From Amycolatopsis lexingtonensis (GTDB lineage: Bacteria > Actinomycetota > Actinomycetes > Mycobacteriales > Pseudonocardiaceae), in the NCBI RefSeq assembly GCF_014873755.1, contig NZ_JADBEG010000001.1, positions 6,422,501-6,486,500 of the forward strand: a stretch of 64,000 bases of DNA. The letters are read 5' to 3'. The translations under genes were made by a program, and so were the position numbers. Below the pieces are notes generated by a model, which made no database searches, was not told where the DNA came from, and saw only the letters and a list, made by a program, of their open reading frames with translations. Shown here piece by piece: positions 17,234 to 24,746 of this stretch. The first letter of the stretch is position 1. Every line of letters starts with the position of its first letter.

Positions 17234-18868
17234 GTGACAGTGAATTCCACCCTGCGTGACGCCGCCTTCCGCTGGATTGCCGACGACCCGGACGACGGCT
17301 CGCGCGCCGAGTTGCAGGGCGTCCTCGCGAAGGCGATGGGCGGTGACACCGGTGCCGCCGCCGAGCTGGCCGACCGGATGGCCGGACCGCTCGAGTTCGG
17401 CACCGCCGGCCTGCGCGGGCCGGTGCGCGCCGGGCCGAACGGGATGAACGTCGCCGTCGTCACCCGCACGACGGCCGGGGTGGCCGAATGGCTGAAGGCG
17501 CAGGGGCACGCGGGCGCGCTGGTCGTCGTCGGCCGTGACGCGCGCCACGGCTCGGAGGCGTTCGCGACCGCGGCCGCCGAGGTGCTCACCGCGGCGGGCT
17601 TCGACGTCAAGGTGTTCCCCCGTCCGCTGCCGACGCCGGTGCTCGCGTTCGCCGTCGGGCGGCTCGGCGCGGTGGCCGGGATCCAGATCACCGCGTCGCA
17701 CAACCCCCCGGCGGACAACGGGTACAAGCTCTACGACGCCACCGGCGGCCAGATCGTGCCGCCGTCCGACGGCGAGATCGAGCACGCCATCCAGGCCGCG
17801 CCCGCCGCCGTCAACGTGGCTCGGGCCGCCGGTGCCGAGGTCGTCGACGTCGTCGACCGCTACCTCGACGAGGTCGCGACGCTGCCGCTCGGCGCGGGGC
17901 GCGCGGTGCGGGTGGCCGCGACGGCGTTGCACGGCGTCGGCGCCGAGACGCTGCGCGCGGCGTTCGAGCGGGCCGGGTTCACCGACCTGCACCTGGTCAC
18001 CGCCCAGTCCACCCCGGACCCGGACTTCCCCACGGTTTCCTTCCCGAACCCGGAGGAACCGGGCGCGACGGACCTGCTGCTGGCGCTGGCGTCCGATGTG
18101 GACGCCGACCTGGCGATCGCGCTCGACCCCGACGCCGATCGCTGCGCCCTCGGCGTGCGCGAGCGCGACGGGTCGTGGCGGATGCTGCGCGGCGACGAAA
18201 CCGGCGTCCTGCTCGGCTCGTACGTGCTGTCCACAGTGGACCGCACCCAGCTGCCGGACCCGCTGGTGGCCACGACGATCGTGTCGTCGTCGATGCTCGG
18301 CGAGATCGCGAAGGCCGAAGGCGCCCGCTACGCCGAGACGCTGACCGGGTTCAAGTGGCTGGTGCGCGCCGGCGAAGGCCTGGTGTTCGCCTACGAAGAG
18401 GCGCTCGGCCTGTGCGTGAACCCGGGCTTCGTGCGCGACAAGGACGGCATCGCCGCCGCGACGCTGGCCGCCGGGCTCGCCGCGCAGCTCAAGGCGCAGG
18501 GCCGCACGCCGCTGGACGTGCTCGACGAGCTGGCGCAGCGCCACGGCGTCCACCTGACCGACCAGGTTTCCCTGCGCGTCACCGACCTCGCCGTCCGCGG
18601 GCAGCTGATGGCGAAGGTGCGGAAGGCACCGCCGTCGCGGCTCGGCGGTGCCGAGGTCGGTATCGAGGACCTGCTGCCGGACGCGGACGTCGTGCGCCTG
18701 GCCGGCGACGGCGTGCGCGTGGTGATCCGACCGTCGGGGACCGAGCCGAAGCTGAAGGCGTACCTGCAGGTGGTGGCCCCGGTCACCGGCTCGCTCGCGG
18801 ACGCGCGCGCGGCGGCGCAGGAGCGGCTGGCGGCGGTGCGGGCCGACGTCGAGGAGCTGCTCGCCTGA
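17234..18868 (+). CDS. pmmB: phosphomannomutase/phosphoglucomutase
   Basis: Alpha-D-phosphohexomutase of 544 residues that moves phosphate between C1 and C6 of mannose or glucose, feeding envelope polysaccharide and glycogen synthesis. The phosphoserine loop TASHNPP (about 154-160), the metal loop DPDADR (about 298-303) and the C-terminal phosphate-binding RPSGTEPK (about 499-506) are all present. The GTG at 17234 lies six bases after TAGGCT, with no ribosome site. It matches M. tuberculosis pmmB (Rv3308) in position next to punA. The next gene starts at the last base of its stop. Confidence 0.93.
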   Translation: MTVNSTLRDAAFRWIADDPDDGSRAELQGVLAKAMGGDTGAAAELADRMAGPLEFGTAGLRGPVRAGPNGMNVAVVTRTTAGVAEWLKAQGHAGALVVVGRDARHGSEAFATAAAEVLTAAGFDVKVFPRPLPTPVLAFAVGRLGAVAGIQITASHNPPADNGYKLYDATGGQIVPPSDGEIEHAIQAAPAAVNVARAAGAEVVDVVDRYLDEVATLPLGAGRAVRVAATALHGVGAETLRAAFERAGFTDLHLVTAQSTPDPDFPTVSFPNPEEPGATDLLLALASDVDADLAIALDPDADRCALGVRERDGSWRMLRGDETGVLLGSYVLSTVDRTQLPDPLVATTIVSSSMLGEIAKAEGARYAETLTGFKWLVRAGEGLVFAYEEALGLCVNPGFVRDKDGIAAATLAAGLAAQLKAQGRTPLDVLDELAQRHGVHLTDQVSLRVTDLAVRGQLMAKVRKAPPSRLGGAEVGIEDLLPDADVVRLAGDGVRVVIRPSGTEPKLKAYLQVVAPVTGSLADARAAAQERLAAVRADVEELLA

Positions 18869-19320
18869 TGCCGCGGCTGCTGATCGTGCACCACACGCCG
18901 TCGCCGTCGACGCAGGCGCTGTTCGAGGCCGTGCTCGCCGGGGCGACGCACCCGGACATCGAAGGGGTGGAGGTCGTCCGCCGCGCGGCACTGGCGGCGA
19001 CCGTCCCCGACGTCCTCGAGGCGGACGGCTACCTGCTGGGCACGCCGGCGAACCTCGGCAGCATGAGCGGCGCGCTGAAGCACTTCTTCGACACCGTCTA
19101 CTACCCCTGCCTGGACGCGACGCGGGGTCGCCCGTTCGGGTACTGGATCCACGGCGGCAGCGACACGTCGGGGACGGAACGGCAGCTGCGGGCCATCACC
19201 ACGGGCCTGGCGTGGACCCAGGCGGCGGCGCCGGTGATTAGCACGGGCGAGCCGGGCAAGAAGACCCTGGACGCGTGCGCGGAACTGGGCGGCACGCTGG
19301 CCGCGACCCTGCTGAGCTGA
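18868..19320 (+). CDS. flavodoxin-like NAD(P)H-dependent FMN reductase
   Basis: Cytosolic flavoprotein of 150 residues with the flavodoxin-like fold. The N-terminal phosphate loop HHTPSPSTQALFE (8-20) binds FMN phosphate, and GTPANLGSMSGALKHFFD (about 58-75) is the second flavin loop seen in NAD(P)H:quinone/FMN reductases. Its start overlaps the pmmB stop by one base (TGATG), so the two are coupled. Electron acceptor unknown. Confidence 0.78.
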   Translation: MPRLLIVHHTPSPSTQALFEAVLAGATHPDIEGVEVVRRAALAATVPDVLEADGYLLGTPANLGSMSGALKHFFDTVYYPCLDATRGRPFGYWIHGGSDTSGTERQLRAITTGLAWTQAAAPVISTGEPGKKTLDACAELGGTLAATLLS

Positions 19321-19624
19321 GGGAACGGAAAATAAGAGGGCCTGTCACCGGAAGCCCTGGGGGTCGACCTCCGGCAACAGGCCGTGGCCAAGGGATCCTC
19401 CCGAGGGCGATCGACCTTGGCCTGTGCAGCGTACTACAGACCGCCGATCATGACGAGCCGGAGGCGCGACAAGCCCCTCGCCCGGCCGTTCCGTACACCC
19501 CCAGGGCACGGACCGCCAGGCGAGAGGCGTGCCAACTGTAAACCACTGCATACGATAGCTGTCAACGTGTGCGTACAGTGGTTTCCCGGCTAGAATTTTC
19601 ACGGCGGAAACCTAGGGGGCGGGG
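19321..19624. other. structured intergenic region without a gene
   Basis: This 304-base region contains no convincing coding frame but three consecutive hairpins. Hairpin 1 pairs GGCCTGT (19339-19345) with ACAGGCC (19377-19383), with inner CCGGA/TCCGG. Hairpin 2 pairs GGCCAAGG (19386-19393) with CCTTGGCC (19415-19422). Hairpin 3 pairs CTCGCC (19477-19482) with GGCGAG (19519-19524), with inner TCCGT/ACGGA. Read on the minus strand, hairpin 1 is followed by a TTATTTT tract, as a terminator would be. It could be a small RNA on the minus strand, a terminator for the flavodoxin gene, or a leader of the XRE gene. Confidence 0.45.
19540..19596 (+). promoter_or_regulatory. candidate operator and -10 of the XRE cassette
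   Basis: AAACCACTG (19540-19548) and CAGTGGTTT (19576-19584) are perfect inverted half-sites, extended by TAC/GTA two bases further in. TAGAAT (19591-19596) directly after them is a good -10 element. Transcription would start near 19603, about 20 bases before the XRE ATG. The layout fits autorepression by the XRE protein. Confidence 0.55.
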
Positions 19625-20029
19625 ATGGCACGGGAACGCACCTTCGCGGAACGGCTGAGTGCCCTGATCGACGCGGCCCGGCTGGACGGCCGCGCGCCGC
19701 ACAGCTACCGGGAGATCTCCGCGGCCGTCGAGCGTGCGGGCGGGCCGGCGATGTCGCCCGCCTACCTGCAGCAGCTGGCGACCGGGAAGCGGGTCAACCC
19801 GAAGATCCACTACGTCGAAGCGCTGGCGCGGCTGTTCGGCGTGCCGGTCACGTACTTCTTCGACGAAGAGGCGGCCGCGCCCCCGGCGGGCGAGGCCCAG
19901 CTGATGGCGATGCGGGCGCAGGAGCTGTCGCCGCAGGGCCGCCGTCAGGTGATGGACCTCCTCGACCTCGTCGAACGCTACGAGCGGGCCGAGCGCGAAG
20001 GCCGGAATCCCGAGGACACCGCGCGATGA
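19625..20029 (+). CDS. XRE-family helix-turn-helix regulator
   Basis: Cytosolic DNA-binding protein of 134 residues. The helix-turn-helix lies within about 8-70 (SYREISAAVERAGGPAMSPA then YLQQLATGKR), followed by the LARLFGVPVTYFF segment typical of XRE regulators and a helical tail. The ATG at 19625 follows GGGGGCGGGG. Its stop overlaps the ImmA/IrrE start by four bases. XRE and ImmA/IrrE pairs usually act together, the peptidase cutting the repressor or a partner in response to a signal. The palindrome at 19540-19584 is its likely operator. Confidence 0.85.
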   Translation: MARERTFAERLSALIDAARLDGRAPHSYREISAAVERAGGPAMSPAYLQQLATGKRVNPKIHYVEALARLFGVPVTYFFDEEAAAPPAGEAQLMAMRAQELSPQGRRQVMDLLDLVERYERAEREGRNPEDTAR

Positions 20030-20547
20030 AGGAGCGCGAGCTGCGCCGCCGGTGCCGGAAACTGCTGAAAGACCTCGACATCGGCCCGCCGCTCGACGTC
20101 GAGGTGCTGTGCGCGCGGCTGGGCGAACAGCGCGGCAAGCCGATCCGGCTGATGGCGTACCCGCTCGAAGTGCCGGGCCCGTTCGGCTGCTGGATCGCGA
20201 CGTCGGCCGCGGACTACATCTTCTACCAGGCCGAAACGACGAAATCGCACCAGGACCACATCATCCTGCACGAGCTCGGCCACATGCTGGCCGACCACCA
20301 CCCGCACGGCGACGCCGAGCCGGCGGACTTCCTGCGCGGCCCCGCTCCGGATCTTGACCCGGATGCCGTACACCGCGCGCTGCGCCGGTCGTCCTACGAT
20401 GACGCGCACGAGTGGGAAGCCGAAACGGTCGCGACGATCATCCTCGAATGGGCGTCGGTCCTGAACTACACGATCCCCCGGCGCGCCGCGGACCGGGATC
20501 TTCGCCGGATCCAGGGGGCGCTCGGCGATCACCAAGGGTGGTTGTGA
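20026..20547 (+). CDS. ImmA/IrrE family metallopeptidase
   Basis: Predicted cytosolic zinc peptidase of 173 residues. The HEXXH motif is HELGH (82-86), and the downstream acidic EWEAE (129-133) supplies the third ligand. Family members cleave XRE-type repressors (ImmA on ImmR, IrrE/PprI on DdrO) and derepress their targets. The start overlaps the XRE stop and the end overlaps the next gene (GTGA), so XRE, peptidase and membrane protein are translated as a unit. Its substrate is probably the adjacent XRE protein; this is inference. Confidence 0.85.
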   Translation: MKERELRRRCRKLLKDLDIGPPLDVEVLCARLGEQRGKPIRLMAYPLEVPGPFGCWIATSAADYIFYQAETTKSHQDHIILHELGHMLADHHPHGDAEPADFLRGPAPDLDPDAVHRALRRSSYDDAHEWEAETVATIILEWASVLNYTIPRRAADRDLRRIQGALGDHQGWL

Positions 20548-21659
20548 GCACACTGTTCAGCCCCGTGAACTTGATCGCTATGGTGCTGTTCGCCGCCGCG
20601 CTCGCGTGGCGGATCTACCAGGTGCAGCGCGCGCCGACGGTGCCGAACTGGGCCGTGACGGCGTGCGTGGCCGGCTTCGCCGCGGCGTTCCTGCTGCAGC
20701 AGACGGCGATTTCCGACGAGGTTGACGCCCTCCTCGGCCGCGGTGCGGCGCGGGTGGCGAACAACGCGCTGCTGGCGTGCGGCATCTGCGCGCTGGTGAT
20801 CTTCTTCCTCGGCTCCGCGCTGGGCCCCCGCCGGTACCGCCGGGTGGCGGCCGAGCTGGCGCCGCTGGTGGCGGCGATCGCGCTGATGATCGTCGCGATG
20901 GCCGTGACGCCGCCCGAGCTGCGCGGCCTCCCGCTGGGGCCCTCGACGGTGCACGACAGCGGGGTCGCGCTGTTCTACCTGGGCGCCGGGCTGTACCTGA
21001 TCTACGGCCTGATCGCGTGCTCGGCGTGGATCGTGCGGTACCTGCGGGTGGCCGACCGGAACCTGCGGATCGGGCTCAAGCTGAGCGCGATCGGCATGGG
21101 CCTCGCGGCCGTGGGCAGCATCTTCCGCGCGCTGTACATCGTGGTGGCGTGGGCGTTCGGGCCGGTGGTGAAGCTCCTGTTGCTGCTCGGCGTGCCGTTC
21201 GTGATCATCGGCGGCATGCTGTTCCTGGCCGGCGTCACCTACCCGGGCGTGCGGGCGCGGCTTTCGGCGTTGCGCCGGCGGCGGCAGCACCGGCGCGAGC
21301 ACCAGGCTCTCGCTCCACTGTGGACGGCGCTGGTCCACACGTTCCCCAGCATCGTCCTGCGCACGCCGCCGCGGCGCGACCGGTTCTCGCCGCGCAGCAT
21401 CCACCGCGTGCACTACCGGCGGGTGATCGAGATCCGGGACGGGCTGGTCCAGCTGTCGCCGTACCTGGCGGCGGACTTCGGCGAGACCGTGGCGACCGAC
21501 CCGGGCGCCGCGGCGGCCGCGTTGAAGGCGGCGCTGGCGCGGCACGCGGCGGGCGAGGAGAACGACGGCCGCGCCAAGCAGGTCCTGCCCGCCCACGCGG
21601 ACGACATCGAATCCGACGTCCGGCCGCTGCTCGCGCTGTCGGCCGCATTGGAGTCGTGA
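20544..21659 (+). CDS. MAB_1171c-family membrane protein
   Basis: Protein of 371 residues. The N-terminal 225 or so residues form about seven membrane helices. The rest is a basic linker (LRRRRQHRREHQAL) and a cytoplasmic domain with HRVHYRRVIEIRDGLVQLSPYL. This architecture matches the actinobacterial MAB_1171c family, often labelled putative transporter although no transport has been shown to my knowledge. The GTG at 20544 overlaps the peptidase stop by four bases; longer starts would lie inside the peptidase gene. The coupling suggests a membrane sensor or target for the XRE/ImmA pair. Confidence 0.75.
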   Translation: MSTLFSPVNLIAMVLFAAALAWRIYQVQRAPTVPNWAVTACVAGFAAAFLLQQTAISDEVDALLGRGAARVANNALLACGICALVIFFLGSALGPRRYRRVAAELAPLVAAIALMIVAMAVTPPELRGLPLGPSTVHDSGVALFYLGAGLYLIYGLIACSAWIVRYLRVADRNLRIGLKLSAIGMGLAAVGSIFRALYIVVAWAFGPVVKLLLLLGVPFVIIGGMLFLAGVTYPGVRARLSALRRRRQHRREHQALAPLWTALVHTFPSIVLRTPPRRDRFSPRSIHRVHYRRVIEIRDGLVQLSPYLAADFGETVATDPGAAAAALKAALARHAAGEENDGRAKQVLPAHADDIESDVRPLLALSAALES

Positions 21660-21660
21660 C

Positions 21661-22830
21661 GTGGACACGCTGATCACGGCAGGCCGGGTCCTGCCCCGGC
21701 CGTCGGCCCCGGTGCTCGACGGCGCCGTCCTGATCCGCGACGGCGTGATCGTGGCGGCGGGCGCGCGGGCGGACGTCGTCGCGCAGGCGGCCCCGGACGC
21801 GGCTCGGCACGACTTCCCGACCGGGACCGCGCTGGCCGGGTTGTTCAACGTCCACGTGCACCTGGCTTTCGATGCTTCGCGGGAGATGCTGGCGCATTTT
21901 TCTTCTGCCTCGGATCCGCTGGAAGACGCGCGTTCGCGGCTGACGTCGATGCTGCGCAGCGGCGTGACCACGGTCCGGGACCTCGGCGACCGCGGTCACC
22001 TGGGTGCGGCCGTCAGGTCGTCGTTCTCGGGTTCGGTGGCTCCGCGGCTGCTGGTGTCGGGCCCGCCGATCACGGTGCCGGACGGCCATTGCCACTTCTT
22101 CGGCGGCGCGGTCTCGTCGGATGCGGCGATCCGCGCGCTGATCGACGAGAACGCGGCGGCGGGCGCGGACGTGATCAAGGTGATGGCGAGCGGCGGCCAG
22201 ATCACCGAGGGCGGCGCGGACATGTGGGAGTCGCAGTTCTCCGCGCGGGAGCTTTCGGTGGTGGTCTCGCACGCGGCTTCGCACGGGTTGCCGGTGGCGG
22301 CCCACGCACACGGCGCGGACGCGATCGCTGCGGCGGTTTCGGCCGGGGTGTCGACGGTGGAGCACTGCAGTTTCCTGACCGGGCCGCGGACGTTCGACCG
22401 GCGTGACTCGGTGGCCGCGCAGATGGCTCTTGCCGGGATATCGGCGTGCTCGACGAGCAGCCGGAACTGGCGGGTGATCGTCGAGAAGCTGGGCGAGACC
22501 GCGGCGGAGGCGATGTACGGGCGGTTGCCGTGGCTGGAGGAGCACGGGGTCCGGTTGCTGGCCGGGACGGACGCGGGGCTGCCGGGGTCGGTGTTCGACG
22601 ATCCGGTGGGGGCGTTGGAGTTGTACGAGTGGCTGGGGTTTTCGCGGCGGCGGATCCTGGAGATCGCGACTTGTGATTCCGCGGATGGGCTCGGGCTGTC
22701 GGCGGTGACCGGGCGGCTTGAGGCGGGGCTGGAGGCGGACGTGCTCGTGGTCGAGGGGGATCCGCTGGCGTCGCTCTCCGCGCTTCGCAACCCGCTGCTG
22801 GTGCTGGCTCGGGGGCGCGCCGCCGCGTAG
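21661..22830 (+). CDS. metal-dependent amidohydrolase (imidazolonepropionase-like)
   Basis: Cytosolic hydrolase of 389 residues with the full amidohydrolase ligand set. NVHVHLAFD (about 62-70) gives the HxH pair, VIKVMASGG the bridging-lysine strand, AAHAHG and STVEHCSF two more His, and AGTDAGLPG the catalytic Asp. The family opens cyclic amides, lactams or imino rings, or releases Xaa-Pro dipeptides; the substrate is unknown. It starts at a GTG one base after the membrane protein stop, so it is the fourth cistron of the XRE cassette. Confidence 0.82.
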   Translation: MDTLITAGRVLPRPSAPVLDGAVLIRDGVIVAAGARADVVAQAAPDAARHDFPTGTALAGLFNVHVHLAFDASREMLAHFSSASDPLEDARSRLTSMLRSGVTTVRDLGDRGHLGAAVRSSFSGSVAPRLLVSGPPITVPDGHCHFFGGAVSSDAAIRALIDENAAAGADVIKVMASGGQITEGGADMWESQFSARELSVVVSHAASHGLPVAAHAHGADAIAAAVSAGVSTVEHCSFLTGPRTFDRRDSVAAQMALAGISACSTSSRNWRVIVEKLGETAAEAMYGRLPWLEEHGVRLLAGTDAGLPGSVFDDPVGALELYEWLGFSRRRILEIATCDSADGLGLSAVTGRLEAGLEADVLVVEGDPLASLSALRNPLLVLARGRAAA

Positions 22831-22847
22831 GTCGGGGCGGGTGGGGC

Positions 22848-22911
22848 GACCGATCGTTCTGCGCTCGGCATGACCGGTCGTTCTCCCGGCACGGCACGAA
22901 CGGACCGTTCG
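22848..22911. repeat. degenerate intergenic repeat cluster
   Basis: GACCGATCGTTCT (22848-22860) is repeated as GACCGGTCGTTCT (22872-22884), and an inverted relative (ACGAACGGACCGTTCG) follows at 22896-22911. The pattern resembles the TGAACGNNTCGTTCA units at 61244-61499. It lies just after the amidohydrolase gene. Confidence 0.4.
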
Positions 22912-22946
22912 CGCCACCTCATCTCCCCGATCGGGGAATGCCCAGT

Positions 22947-22975
22947 TTGGTGACAGCGTTTTAAAACAGTGTTAC
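22947..22975 (+). promoter_or_regulatory. promoter with embedded palindrome
   Basis: TTGGTG (22947-22952) and TGTTAC (22970-22975) are spaced by 17 bases as -35 and -10. The spacer contains the perfect palindrome GTTTTAAAAC (22958-22967), extended by GTGACAG/CAGTGTTAC-like flanks, a layout common for TetR-type operators. It serves the gene at 23009. Confidence 0.55.
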
Positions 22976-23008
22976 AGTCAGCGCCACCCCAACCCGAGGA
23001 GTCCCCCG

Positions 23009-23398
23009 ATGCACGGACCCACCCAGCTCTTCACGGTGATCGCCCTGATCTCGCTCCCGACCGTCATGTACGGCGGCTACGCCCTCATGGGCGTCATGAG
23101 AGACCGCAAACTCACCGAACACCAGCGAGCGATGTTCCGCGCAGGCCACGCCCACGCCGGCGTCCTCCTGATCCTCGCCCTGGTCGCCCTGCAGATCCTG
23201 AGCCGCACGACACTGTCCGACACCACGGTCTGGATCACGTGCTTCCTGCTCCTCTTCGGCATCCTCGCCCAGTCCGGCGGCTTCTTCCTCCACCTCCTGC
23301 CCAACCGCGGCAAGCTCCCCGGCCGGGTCACGAGCGTCGGCGCGGTCCTCCTCGCCGCCGCGGTGCTGCTCACCGCCTATGGGGTCGCCTTCGCCTGA
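23009..23398 (+). CDS. small four-helix membrane protein
   Basis: Protein of 129 residues with four predicted membrane helices (about 7-28, 50-66, 73-92, 108-127). Histidines lie at the second helix (RAGHAHAGVL) and third loop (FFLHLLP). I do not recognise the family. The ATG at 23009 is preceded by CCGAGGAGTCCCCCG with a good GAGGAG site. The promoter contains a palindrome, so expression is probably repressor controlled. It ends 26 bases before the hisS start but that gene has its own -10. Confidence 0.6.
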   Translation: MHGPTQLFTVIALISLPTVMYGGYALMGVMRDRKLTEHQRAMFRAGHAHAGVLLILALVALQILSRTTLSDTTVWITCFLLLFGILAQSGGFFLHLLPNRGKLPGRVTSVGAVLLAAAVLLTAYGVAFA

Positions 23399-23424
23399 CG
23401 AAGCCGGTCGTTAAGCTTGAGGAC

Positions 23425-24714
23425 GTGCCTGAATACCTGCCGACCGCGCCCTACAAGGGGACCCGGGACTTCCTGCCCGCCGAAATGTCCGTGCGGACCC
23501 AGGTGTTCGGTCATCTCTACGACGTCCTCGAGCGCCGCGGCTTCCTCCGCTACGACGGCCCGATCCTCGAGTCGGCCGAGATCTACGAGCGGAAGTCCGG
23601 GCAGGAGATCGCGGACAAGCAGCTCTACACCCTCACCGACAAGGGCGGGCGGCGGCTGGCGCTGCGGCCGGAGATGACGCCGTCGGTGGCGCGGATGATC
23701 GCCGGGAGCGCCAAGTCGCTCTCCTTCCCCGTGCGCTGGTACAGCCACCCGAACTGCCACCGGTACGAGGCGCCGCAGCGCGGCCGCGTGCGGGAGCACT
23801 GGCAGATCAACGCCGACATCTTCGGGTCGGACAGCGCCAACTGCGAGATCGAGATCTTCGAGCTGGTGCACGACCTGATGGCCGCGGTCGGGGCGACGCC
23901 GGACATGTTCGTGCTGCGCGTCAACGACCGGAACCTGCTGACGTCGGCGCTCACCGACGTCGCCGGGGTGTCCGAGGACCACCTCTCGCAGGTGTTCGCG
24001 CTGGTCGACCGGTGGGAGAAGTATCCGCGCGAAAAGCTCGCCGAGAGCGCCGGCGAGATCGGGTTGTCGGACAAGCAGTTCGAGAAGCTGGCCGAGACGC
24101 TCGACATGGGCGAGGCGCTGCTCGACGAGCTGCCCGCCGAGGTGCGGGAGCAGTCGAACCTCGTGAAGGTGCTCAACAGCGGCGCCAAGGACCTGGTGAA
24201 GTACGAGCCGATGATCGTGCGCGGGCTGGCGTACTACACGTCGACCGTGTTCGAGGTCTTCGACACCTCGCCGGAGAACCGGCGCGCGCTGTTCGGCGGC
24301 GGGCGGTACAGCGACCTCGCGTCGATGTTCACGCCGCAGCAGATCCCGGGCATCGGTTTCGGCATGGGCGACGTCACGCTGATCGACTTCCTCGCCACCC
24401 ACGGCCTGACCCCGGCGCCGCGCAGCGAGGTCGACGTCATGGTCATCCCGGTGACGGAGGACCTCGCGGACGAGGCTCGGACGGTCGCGCGCTCGCTGCG
24501 CGCGGCAGGCCTGCGGACGTCGACGCCGATCGAGCACCGCAAGCTCGGCAAGGAGCTGACCCGCGCGGACAAGGCGGGCGCGGCCGCGGTCGTGATCGTC
24601 GGCCAGGAGGACTGGGCAGCCGGCAACGTGACGGTCCGCAGCCTGGCCACGCGCGAGCAGAACCCGGTCGCGATCGCGGACGCCCCCGCGGCGGTCCAGG
24701 CGCTGCTGGCCTGA
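23425..24714 (+). CDS. hisS: histidyl-tRNA synthetase, divergent form
   Basis: Class II aminoacyl-tRNA synthetase of 429 residues that charges tRNA-His. Motif 1 is in GTRDFLPAEM, motif 2 in the RVREHWQINADIFG region, and the histidine-A motif is RGLAYYTSTVFEV. The anticodon-binding domain follows. Two signatures depart from the common bacterial form: RPEMTP instead of RPEGT, and RGLAYY instead of GLDYY. Both belong to a known divergent subgroup as I recall, so the enzyme is probably active. The GTG at 23425 lies seven bases after TAAGCT (23412-23417) with no clear ribosome site. Its location away from relA, where actinobacterial hisS usually lies, suggests a second copy. Confidence 0.88.
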   Translation: MPEYLPTAPYKGTRDFLPAEMSVRTQVFGHLYDVLERRGFLRYDGPILESAEIYERKSGQEIADKQLYTLTDKGGRRLALRPEMTPSVARMIAGSAKSLSFPVRWYSHPNCHRYEAPQRGRVREHWQINADIFGSDSANCEIEIFELVHDLMAAVGATPDMFVLRVNDRNLLTSALTDVAGVSEDHLSQVFALVDRWEKYPREKLAESAGEIGLSDKQFEKLAETLDMGEALLDELPAEVREQSNLVKVLNSGAKDLVKYEPMIVRGLAYYTSTVFEVFDTSPENRRALFGGGRYSDLASMFTPQQIPGIGFGMGDVTLIDFLATHGLTPAPRSEVDVMVIPVTEDLADEARTVARSLRAAGLRTSTPIEHRKLGKELTRADKAGAAAVVIVGQEDWAAGNVTVRSLATREQNPVAIADAPAAVQALLA

Positions 24715-24746
24715 AACCCGCTCGACACCCCTGTCACGCTGAGGGG

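Noticed and set aside
22848-22911. Insertion-sequence terminal repeats
   Set aside because: Repeats are short and imperfect, with no transposase or target duplication in the interval.
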